Assembly (NCBI GenBank): GCA_037893225.1
Contig: JAZGUH010000409.1
Span: 496,001-560,000, forward strand
Source: Hippasteria phrygiana
Taxonomy: Eukaryota > Echinodermata > Asteroidea > Valvatida > Goniasteridae
Direction: 5' to 3'
DNA: 64,000 nt
The notes under the pieces: model-generated
What the model saw: only the letters and a program-made list of their open reading frames with translations
Database searches by the model: none
What the model was told of the DNA's origin: nothing
Shown: positions 55,520 to 64,000 of the stretch, piece after piece
Layout: the number at the start of each line of letters is the position of its first letter
Numbering within the stretch: position 1 is the first letter of the stretch
Made by a program: the position numbers and the translations under genes

Positions 55520-56449
55520 AAAAAAAGCCCTGCTGTTTACCTAGCCAAGAGTTTACAATCAGCTATGGACATCATCTAAACCTCAAACAAAGTGTGTGAT
55601 CAGTTTAGATGCGTCATACTTACAATTTGTGAAACAGTGTACGGAAGACTAAGGCATTCTCGTGTTTGGGCCGCGGGGCCTATATGCACGTCACATGAAC
55701 AGCCACGAAGCAGTGGGAATGATGCTGCATCGGTTTATAGTTACAGTCACAAATGAATGTTTTTTTTAGGGTTGACAGGAAATCCATAGAGATGACACTT
55801 AGTTGTAAAATAAGGGTTGCTTGCTACAAATATCTAGGTAGTTAGATATCGAAGTTTCATTTTCATTCCAACAAACGTGTTATCATATTTTGAGATATTT
55901 TAATCATATCTTCAATTATTCAATTAAGTTTCTATATCATATACTTTTTTGTATTTAGGACGATCCGTACCACTTGAAAATCAAAAGACAATTGCGAAAA
56001 GAAAAGGATCCAGTGACTGCGTGCTGTCACCTGAATAGATCTTTCAGAACCAACATTATACCCAATGACAGTGCATTATGTGAAACCATACACAAAATGG
56101 AATCCGGGTTTTGAATCATGTAAATCTCAAGCACCACGAAGGTTCGATAATAACTCCCCTTGCGCCCCATTCATACCTAGAGCATTTAAAACGTCAATGA
56201 TTTAAATACATGAGCTACAGGCAGCAGTCTGTCTGCATGAAATCAGGCTGCAACGAAGACTCCCAAGTTAACCATGCAGAGCGAAAGGGCGACTAGCTAC
56301 GGGGGCGAATGCCATAATCCACTGCGGGAATAAAAAATGATCGAGCGGACATTTTCCATCCGGTATTAACCAGTTAATCTAATATGGTTGGTAATTGCAT
56401 TTCTGGCTGACGACTTGGAAATACAACTACCTGTGCTTACCTATATCCA

Positions 56450-56482
<33 letters not shown>

Positions 56483-56520
56483 TTCGCCAAAGAATAAACA
56501 TTGTATAAAATGTGTATTAA
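55520..56520. other. Unassigned DNA, AT microsatellite
   Basis: A perfect (AT)n tract lies at 56454-56481. No gene recognised. Confidence 0.4.
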
Positions 56521-56700
56521 AGGTAATATACAACATTTACAATAAAGTGATCAAAAAACAAAACTACTGAATACCTTACTTGGCTGTAAGTAAATGATAG
56601 TCTCAAGCATCCTGTGAAATTATGGCACCTAGTGTGCAGTTATTTTCAATAAAAGTGGAATTTTTGTATCAATTTCCAGCGGACCATCGTTGGGAAAACT
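56521..56700. mobile_element. GGTAGTATACA TIR element, fragment
   Basis: TTAAAGGTAATATACAACATTTAC, CAAAAAACAAAACTACTGAA and CCTGTGAAATTATGGCACC match 60704-60830. The right half is missing, ending near a G run at 56718. Confidence 0.6.
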
Positions 56701-56783
56701 ATTTCTTTTTCAAATAGGGGGGGGGGGGGGGGCCTACTGCCCCAATTTACCAACTTTAGAACGAGGCAGTGCGACGTGTGAGC

Positions 56784-57713
56784 TAGCCTTGATCAAGGTT
56801 GTCAAGCTTTGTTCCCTATTAACGAGCTGAGCGAGCGCCCAGCGCTGACCTGGACAACACAACCCAATACGTACGTACGTACGTGCCCAGTCCTGGTGCC
56901 CAGTCACCACCATACGTACACGCATAGTCGAGGCGAAAGACAGCCTTGACCCAACCGTGTTTGCTCACTGAATTAAAGAAAACAAAGAAATATAGAACAA
57001 AGAAAGAGATAATGAGATGAGATGACGCACGCGCGCATCATTATAGGTGTTTACATTTGAAGCGCGTGCTTACTTTGGACTGTGTACGTGTATCGTGCAT
57101 GCAGCTATGCTGACATGAATATGCATATTCGAGTCAAAGTTTACAAGGTTTGATTGGCTCGGCCAGTTTCGGCCGAAAATGTAAAAAATACATAAGAAAC
57201 CCGCCACGGTTGGGTCAAGGCCAACCTCGTTACCATGGGTACGATCTTGCTGCGCCATATGTTTTTCCCACCATGCCTTGCGCGAACGCACACGCGCCTA
57301 TAGACTAATCCGGCAACCAAAATTAGAAGCATTTACTGCGGTGGCGAGGCGCTCGCGTGCGTGTTAGACGCACGCGCTCGACGCAGCTTCGACCAACAGG
57401 GTGTTTACAACTTGCCAAAATGCGCGCGCGACTGAAATTAAAGAACGCGCGCAATCAGCACGCGAGCGCAGCACCACTGTAAAAATGGCGTCGGCGAATT
57501 CCTGTATTGAGTCGAGGATGGGTCAAGGCTGTCTTTCGCCTCGACTCTGCGTGTACGTATGGAGACTGGGCACGTACACGTACTGTATTCTTCGTACTGT
57601 TTACAGATGTGTGTGGGGGAGTACGTACGTACGTGCATGTACGTGTAGGCCAGGCCAGCGCTGGGCGCTTGCTCGTAAATAGGGAACAAGCTTGACAGCC
57701 TTGATCAAGGCTA
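56784..57713. mobile_element. MULE-like long-TIR element, 930 bp
   Basis: Arms of about 180 bp: TAGCCTTGATCAAGG at both ends, then TTCCCTATT...CGAGC, GCGCCCAGCGCTG, a CGTA microsatellite and GAGGCGAAAGACAGCCTTGA. A perfect 9-bp duplication CGTGTGAGC flanks it (56775-56783 and 57714-57722). The interior has another inverted pair (CCTTGACCCAACCGTG / CACGGTTGGGTCAAGG at 56945 and 57206) and no transposase. Ends and duplication length ally it with 16619-17607. Confidence 0.8.
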
Positions 57714-57724
57714 CGTGTGAGCCG

Positions 57725-58417
57725 AAGTAACACGAAGTAGGCGAAGACGTACAACGACGTGTTAAGAAATGCAACGGAACACGTAGACGGAGAACGGAAG
57801 TGCAACTAACTAGAACGAACTAGAAAGAACTGGAACGTGTCAGAACGATGCAGTATAAATACCGCGCATTTCAGTGGCGCTTCGCCAGTCCTTGACAAAT
57901 TTCCCTCGTGTCGCATCTCCTTCTCTTCTCGCGGCATAAACTGAACCAGAACCACAACGGAATGCGGCAATCTTAACAACGAAGCGGTAAGAAGAATTGC
58001 TAAGAATTGCAAAGGAGATGAAGGATTACACGCGAATACACAACGACAATGGGCGAATGTGATTAAATCGTTGCGGTGCAACGACAGTTTTGAACATTTC
58101 AAAACTGTCGTAGCGCCTCCGCGAATCGAGACGATCAGCAATGCGCAAGGAAAGTTTAACAGAACAAGAACAAACTAAAAAGAATCAGAACGTCCAAAGC
58201 GATTTTCTCCACGAATGCCACAGTCGGACTGGGGCATAATGTTGTGCCGAGGGTTGATTGGAAACGAGCGCCAACATCTATACGCTATTATCAAAAATTA
58301 ACAAGACGCAATATTACAAATTCCGTAGCATGGTGTCTTTTTGTACGGGATCGATCGTGCCTCGTTGTGACATACAATAGGATCGTATACATGTAGGCGT
58401 ATGTCGCGCCTTGAACG
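57725..58417. other. Unassigned DNA
   Basis: A 111-codon minus-strand frame (57806-58141) shows no recognisable domain. Confidence 0.35.
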
Positions 58418-59952
58418 GTCGAAACTCGAAACTTAAATGTAGTGTACATGATTGGTCATTGTTGCAATTTTCAGAAATGTGCGGATTTGGGGGTTAGTAT
58501 TTTATAGGAAATATCGTTCCACTGACCTGTTCAAAGTTTTGCGTTGTTAGATGGCGAAAAAATCGAGAGAAAAACGCCGCGCCACTCGTTCGGGTAGCCA
58601 CGCGCGCCTTGACTAAAGGCTACAGGGCAGTTTTCCAACGATTTCCAGCTAGAGATCGTTGGAAAACGATATAAATTTCCACTTTTCTTGACAACGACAG
58701 CAAACCTGGTGCCATCATTTCACAGGATGATTGAGACTACTAAGGTTTTCCCGGCCAATTTCGTGAAATGTTCATTTAATTCTGAAAATGGGTCATTCAT
58801 TTTCGTCTGAATTTGAATGCGCGTCTTTAATCCCGTTTCAATTCAACGAAAGTTCAATCGTTTTCATGGTCCGTGCATTCGGTTTTGAGAAACAGGCGGC
58901 AATTTACGTTACCTGTGCATTCATTTACGCAAGCATTACATTTCCAGCCGAGTTCTGGAATACATTTTCGTGAATGTGCAAACAAAAGTAAGTTTATTTC
59001 ATTCATAGCAGATTACATCACAGACTTCTAAACTTGATACAGAATCTTATAAATTCAAGCAGAAATTGAAATGAGATATTACTCTTCATTCGATATTCGA
59101 TTTCAATCAACCTGTACGTAATTGTAGCACGAATTCGAAGCCATCATGTCGATGTCGATCGCAACCGTCTTATGCATTTTTAAGTCTTTTTAGAGTGTTG
59201 CAGACTATCTGCAGACTGCCGATACTCTGGAGATCTACCTGTTTACAGAAAATAGCCCGTAACAACATCGGAGAAATCGCCCACGAAAAATACACAAGCA
59301 GTGTGCTCATGCACAAATTTATCTCCCTCGATGCTTGGCCATGCAGAGAACACACTAAGGGCTAGAATGCAAGATGTTGAAGACTATGTAGGTAAATAAT
59401 GGAAAAATAAATTATAAAAATCGGGTGAAGATTGAATAAGAAAAAATGCTTGATAATTTTGATCTTAATTTGATGTTACTCCATCAATATATACATCAAT
59501 AATGCATGATGCAGCTTAGAATTTCATTCTAAATTGATGTAAGGTACGGCTAATTTGATTGACGGTTAATGAAAAAGAAACTCTAAATTTGTATTTGGTG
59601 CAGATGCCATTACACAAAATGTGAAATTGAATGGTCAATGTATGAATTTCGCCCTCTAAGCGAAAAAGAAGTCTTGTAAATGAATCCAATTCGACATAAA
59701 CGAAAGGTTCTGCACAAACACTTACTTGATTGAACTGAAATGGAATCGAACGCTCTGGTAGCGAAAATGAAACGCGTGTTCAGACTGATTTTCAAAATCT
59801 CGGCGGAATTGAATTAACTTTGTATCCAAATGAATGAACATTTTGCAAAATTGGCCGGGAAAACCTATATTAACAGTCTTGTAAGGTATTTCGTAATAAT
59901 TAAGTTTAAAAACATTGGATGATTACCAATCGTGTACACTACATTTAAACGA
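58418..59952. mobile_element. TIR element related to 15.4 kb, split by a nested element
   Basis: The ends TTAAATGTAGTGTACATG and GTGTACACTACATTTAA are inverted repeats. The left part copies 15391-15780 closely but lacks most of the nested 15561-15670 palindrome. The right part (59867-59952) resumes with ACAGTCTTGTAAGGTATTTCGTAATAATT exactly where the 15.8-kb copy continues, so 58743-59866 is an insertion. Confidence 0.7.
58743..59866. mobile_element. AGGTTTTCCCGGCC TIR element, copy B, nested
   Basis: AGGTTTTCCCGGCCAATTTCG at the left and its complement at the right (GGCCGGGAAAACCT), within TA-containing flanks. The interior is again CGAAT/GAATG words (for example ATTTTCGTCTGAATTTGAAT), related to 47437-48376. 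A host-sequence comparison with the 15.4-kb element shows the uninterrupted target. Confidence 0.7.
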
Positions 59953-59959
59953 ACGCTTC

Positions 59960-60703
59960 GTGCGTACATAAAAAATATGCGCAGCAAAACTCGTAGGCAA
60001 CGACATTTGGATCACTGCATTAACTACCACTCGACTATATTGTGGCTTTGGAGAGGGGTAGCGAGGCTCTTAACTTTCAAGGGCGGCATTTTCCCCCCGA
60101 AACAATCGGTTTGTCGAGCATGCGGAACGCCGGTTCTTCACCGTGCGTGTATAACCAACCCCGGTTGGTATAGTTGGCTCGTAGCTGGAGTGGCGATTTC
60201 CCGCATTTTTGCACTCGAGGAAGTGCTGAAGTGACTGATGATGGTTGTATCCCCTTCGGTGCACGATCTTCCGAGGGCGCCAGATGCGCAAAGCAGCATC
60301 CCTCAGGACTCGGGAGCATGCAGTACCCGGTTTGGCATTGCTATAGTCTTATTATTGTAATTCAAGTGAATGGAGTTGTTAATGAAAGCTAATATGGTGT
60401 TGTGTTTGTGGTGGGGGTCAAGGTGCATGCCCACTTTCAAAAGAAGCACTTCAACAGAGAATTCACATTGTGTTTTAGACGTGGCAAACGCGTATGGGGT
60501 ATTTTTTCGAGGTTGGAGGGGTAAATACGCCTATTGAAGGAAAATAGATTTAAAAGAAGAAGTGTTACTAATCATGTTCGCTTCTGTACTAATTAAACCG
60601 TACAATACACGTGGTTATACGGTTTTTGTTTACATTTTGTGCAATTCAGCTATCTTCAAGTTATCACAGTTAACATATAGGCCTATACTTGCTCAGAGCG
60701 ATT
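59960..60703. other. Unassigned DNA
   Basis: The + frame 59932-60234 is basic and without recognisable domain. Confidence 0.3.
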
Positions 60704-61136
60704 TTAAAGGTAGTATACAACATTTACAAACATCAAAAAACAAAACTATTGAATTATTACGAAATACCGTACTATAAGTAAATAGCAGTCTCAAGCATCC
60801 TGTGAAATTATGGCACCTGGTGTGCTGTCGTTTTGAAGAAAATTTGAAATTTATATGTTTTCCACCGATTGCCGGCCGACAATCGTTGGAAATAGTCTAT
60901 AGTTCCCCGACCTGATAATTCCCTGACATCTATAAATCGCTCCGTTTTGTCTAAAGTAGGGTCAGGGAACCAGACTACTAGAAAAAAAATTCTCTGTTTT
61001 CCTAGCATGTACACACAACTTTACACAGGTCAGTGTTACAGTATTTGCAAGCACGCTACAAAATACTAACCCCTAAATCCATGTATTTATTAAAACTACA
61101 GCAAAAGATAATCTTGTAGGCCTTTACGACCTTTAA
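60704..61136. mobile_element. GGTAGTATACA TIR element, copy C
   Basis: TTAAAGGTAGTATACAACATT at the left and GACCTTTAA at the right; the interior is co-linear with 38988-39340 and carries GCCGGCCGACAATCGTTGG. Confidence 0.65.
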
Positions 61137-61139
61137 ACT

Positions 61140-61850
61140 TTAGGATTTGTGGGCAAAGGGTGGTTTGAGGAGAAAAAATGCGGTACTTGATGAAGGCGCT
61201 TTAAGGTTGAGAGAGTAAGTAACGGGCCCTCGAGTCATATCCACTTCGTACGTTCGTCGTGTTTCTATGGCAACTCAAATGCAAATAATCCTTTCTTTCT
61301 CAGGTGCCGGAGAATGCCATGCTTGGTCTGATTGACACTTGTTTCACGGCATATCTGAATACACGCACCATGGGTTCAACAACCTACCAGTACCCAAGGC
61401 TTTCGAAACTTCTTACCGTTGTAATATATAAGTAGGCCTACATGCCTATTCGTTTAGCCTTAGAATTGGACAAGGCCCACACACTTTATCTTGTTTGAAA
61501 CGGTATTTACGAGAAAAGCAAATATTTTAAATCTTTTCAAAGGATAACAATGTCAGGATTTTTGATCTGTCAGATTAGAAATGCGTCTTTACGTTTTTTA
61601 GGAAGACAAAATACAGTAATCAGATATCACTTCTAAGGTTACTAAGACGGTATTTGGCGTGGCGAGTCTCCAAAGGCGAGTGAACTACATACGCGGTTTG
61701 CCGACTTCGCAGATTATGCAGTTTCAGCTTTCTACGTTTTTGTAGTTTCTCGTCATTAAGTGGATGCCTCATGTCTTTTAAATCTACCTTTTTTTTGTAG
61801 ACCTATCCAAGGGCGAAACGATGTAAATGAAAACAATTCTTCTTTCTTAT
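61140..61850. other. Unassigned DNA
   Basis: No feature recognised. Confidence 0.35.
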
Positions 61851-61854
61851 GATG

Positions 61855-62059
61855 GAAAACGTTATTTTTTTAACTGTTAATTTTTTGCATTTTAAAAGCA
61901 GAATGCCGCTACTTTTCAGTAAAAATGAAAAACCATGGCCGAAAATCGATTACCTGTATAGCCCTATAAATTTTGGACTCAAATAAGACATGCATGAAAA
62001 ACCATGAGTACTTTTAAATAAAACATTGGCGGATGAACCACAGTTATATGAACATGTTA
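61855..62059. mobile_element. AACACGTTCAT TIR element, diverged copy C
   Basis: TAACTGTTAATTTT at the left, CAGTTATATGAACATGTTA at the right, and an interior co-linear with 28535-28723 (TAAAAATGAAAAACCATGGC, GACATGCATGAAAAACCA). Confidence 0.5.
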
Positions 62060-62269
62060 GGCCGGGAATCCATGTGTCCGTATTGCGTTATGCGCATGGC
62101 CGGGAAATCCAAGTGTCCGTATATTGCGTTATGCGTAAAAATGAAATTACGCGGAAAGCAATGGATCATCCGCAATGCCTATTGCGTTATCCGTTTTGCG
62201 TGATCCATTGCTTTCCGCGTAATTTCATTTTTACGCATAACGCAATACGGACATATGGATTCTTGGCCT
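62060..62269. mobile_element. Foldback element, GGCCGGGAATCCATG family, unit 1
   Basis: Arms of about 85 bp: AATCCATGTGTCCGTATTGC then GTTATGCGTAAAAATGAAAT and GCGGAAAGCAATGGATCA, mirrored from 62190 to 62268. The left arm carries an extra duplicated 37-bp end (62096-62133). Confidence 0.7.
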
Positions 62270-62624
62270 TAAGAGCCGGTCACACTGGCCACGATAACGA
62301 TTCCCCGTGTTCCCCGTTTGAATAGCTGCAATAAATAAGTGCATCAGTTATTGAAAAGGAACACATGCTTATACCTTGTCAGGTTTAGAACAGGATACAT
62401 GTTACCGTTGAATGATTCCACATACTGCGACAGACCCCAAGACTTCAGTGTTTTGACGACAAAGTTTTCCATAATACCGTACACTTGCAGGTTGCATGCA
62501 GTACAGCTTCTCGAAAACAAAATGGCGAAATTGGAACGTTTTCCGAAATTCGAGCCGCGCGTCATGTGCGGATACCACGTGTCACCTCTCGTCCAATCAA
62601 ATATCATGACGTAATTACTGTTGG

Positions 62625-62706
62625 AAATTTGACCCAGAATTGGGTAATTTTTTTTTGACCCGGCAGTTGAGTTAAACTTTTGACCAGGGACTTTTTAGAG
62701 TGTAAC
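62625..62706. repeat. Half of an ACACTCTAAAAAGT-type repeat
   Basis: The complement begins ACACTCTAAAAAGTCCCTGG and continues with TTAACTC, GGGTCAAA and ACCCAATTCTGGGTC words, similar in style to TIR elements whose interior is built from GGGTTAA/ACCCAA. Only one end is present. Confidence 0.35.
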
Positions 62707-62739
62707 ATCCCGGCCCGTTAAATGTCAACATTTACATGA

Positions 62740-63115
62740 GGCCGAAAATCCATGTGTCCGTATTGCGTTATGCGTAAAAATGAAATTACACGGATAGCAA
62801 TGGATCACGCAAAACTGATAACGCAACGCATTGCGTTATCCATTTCGCGTGATCCATTGGTTTCCGTGTAATTTCATTACGCAATACGGACACATGGATT
62901 CCCGGGAATCCATGCGTGATGCGTCAAAATAGAAATACACAAAATGCAATGGATCACTCAAAACGAATACCACAATACGCATTGCGGATAAATGGAAGTA
63001 TGCCCATTGCATTTTGTGTAGGTTATTTTAACGCATCACGCTTTACGTATTGCGCATAACGCGGTACGGACGCATGGATTCCCGGCCTAAATACGGACAC
63101 ATGGATTCCTGGCCT
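62740..63115. mobile_element. Foldback elements, GGCCGGGAATCCATG family, units 2 and 3
   Basis: Unit 2 (62740-62904) is a mirror pair sharing AATCCATGTGTCCGTATTGC and CAATGGATCACGC with unit 1. Unit 3 (62904-63087) starts at the end of unit 2 with CCCGGGAATCCATGCG and mirrors to CGCATGGATTCCCGGCC, and a further lone end TACGGACACATGGATTCC follows (63092-63115). The outermost ends of 62740 and 63115 also pair, so unit 3 may have inserted inside a duplicate end of unit 2. Confidence 0.65.
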
Positions 63116-63119
63116 TTTA

Positions 63120-63596
63120 ATATGGACAGATACTTTAGCGATAGTAGCCATGCTTGATCGCATAGCGTGTTAAGATTATTGTTAAAAGAAATACTGGAAT
63201 TACCTCTATAGCGTCATTGGATAACCAACTTCGTCACTTCATCAATTGGTGTTAACCTGTAAAGGAGAGAGTGCCAAACAATTTATCTTCCACCTGTTAA
63301 GTTCATTTAAAATAAAATTGTATGCACCTTGACAACGATGCGAACAATCTCCTGTCCTGGCAGGTGATCGGTTTAACACTCAGTCTGTCAAAGGATAATA
63401 TGAATAACATGGGCTGTTTTTCCCCAAAGGGACATTGGAAATGTATCTGTAAACTATACGATAACTTGTGGCAATGACCTGTTTTGTTCTTGTGGAAAAA
63501 TATGAGTTTTCAAGTTTGAATACACTACGGGAGCACGGGACCGATTGAGTCAAGCGCGTTGGGCCCTGGTATTAGTGGCGTATACGTTTTGGTGCA
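63120..63596. other. Unassigned DNA
   Basis: No feature recognised. Confidence 0.35.
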
Positions 63597-63870
63597 CACT
63601 GTTAGAAAGTTGGGCAAACAGATTAACCAACGTTGGTACAATAGTCAGCTTGTTCAACCTTTGGGTATTTTTTCACGTAAATTACCCATCATTTTTGGGT
63701 AAAAAAATGTTGGGCACTACCATTTTAACCCCACTTTAACCAACAATTGGTTTGTGCACAGCTGTTGTTATACCACAGTTGGTAAATGACGTGCAAAAAT
63801 ACCCAAAGGTTGAACAAGCTGACTATTGAACCAACGTTGGGTAATGTGTTGTCCCAACTTTCTAATAGTG
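63597..63870. mobile_element. CACTRTTAGAAAGTTGGG foldback element
   Basis: Arms of about 95 bp: CACTGTTAGAAAGTTGGGC, CCAACGTTGGTACAATAGTC and AGCTTGTTCAACCTTTGGGT on the left are mirrored on the right. The interior consists of ACCCA/TGGGT words. Overlapping open frames on both strands reflect the palindrome. Target duplication unclear. Confidence 0.7.
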
Positions 63871-64000
63871 CAGTCCTTTGCTCCGAATTTCCGAAACGAA
63901 CGACTGAATAGATACAATATGAATGCAAATTTTATGCTACCCTGCGCGCCGGCCAATTGAAGCCGACTTTAAATATTGTGACGCATCTTGGACGACTTTG

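Noticed and set aside
60070..60392. Coding gene around the three overlapping frames
   Set aside because: Frames on both strands overlap without domain, splice or codon support.

Overview
This window looks like non-coding-rich nuclear DNA from a marine invertebrate, most plausibly a non-vertebrate deuterostome (echinoderm, hemichordate or cephalochordate; I cannot choose between them). The reasons are one intronless-CDS muscarinic-type receptor with deuterostome-like features, a CR1-type LINE, a Ty3/gypsy element, Tc1 and mariner remnants, tRNA-derived SINE heads, GT/AG-bounded candidate exons, and roughly two thirds of the sequence without coding potential. Nothing in it is prokaryotic.

Layout. 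0-3.5 kb: AT-rich, with a possible three-exon coiled-coil gene fragment (+). 3.5-15 kb: a dense transposon nest. A mariner remnant and a ~135-bp-unit tandem array are split by a CR1-like LINE (-), followed by a degraded gypsy element (-) that is itself cut by a TIR element, then a second TIR element carrying a nested MITE. 15.4-18.2 kb: a TIR element, then a Tc1 remnant interrupted by a 989-bp long-TIR element with a 9-bp target duplication that carries a RecQ-type helicase fragment. 18-29 kb: mostly unassigned, with several short TIR and foldback elements. 29.6-31.0 kb: the only clear host protein gene, a muscarinic-like GPCR (-). 31.8-63.9 kb: scattered non-autonomous elements (three hAT-type elements filled with different 5-6-bp repeats, two MULE-like elements in the window as a whole, foldbacks), SINE pieces, and one good candidate exon of an unknown gene at 52.7 kb (-).

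The most interesting system is a recurring architecture: non-autonomous DNA transposons whose interior is a short periodic array. Three elements (10.8, 14.1 and 39.5 kb; about 700-780 bp each) share a 13-nt terminal consensus WGCCYCRKTCNCA, a TAA target duplication and an interior built from 11-bp units centred on CGNACGG-like words. Three hAT-type elements (31.8, 51.4 and 54.9 kb) share CAGTGTTG-like ends and 8-bp duplications but hold GAGACC, GACTT or TACTCG repeats. In several cases the old target sequence can be read on both sides, so these boundaries are well supported. All similarity statements come from reading the sequence; no database search was run.
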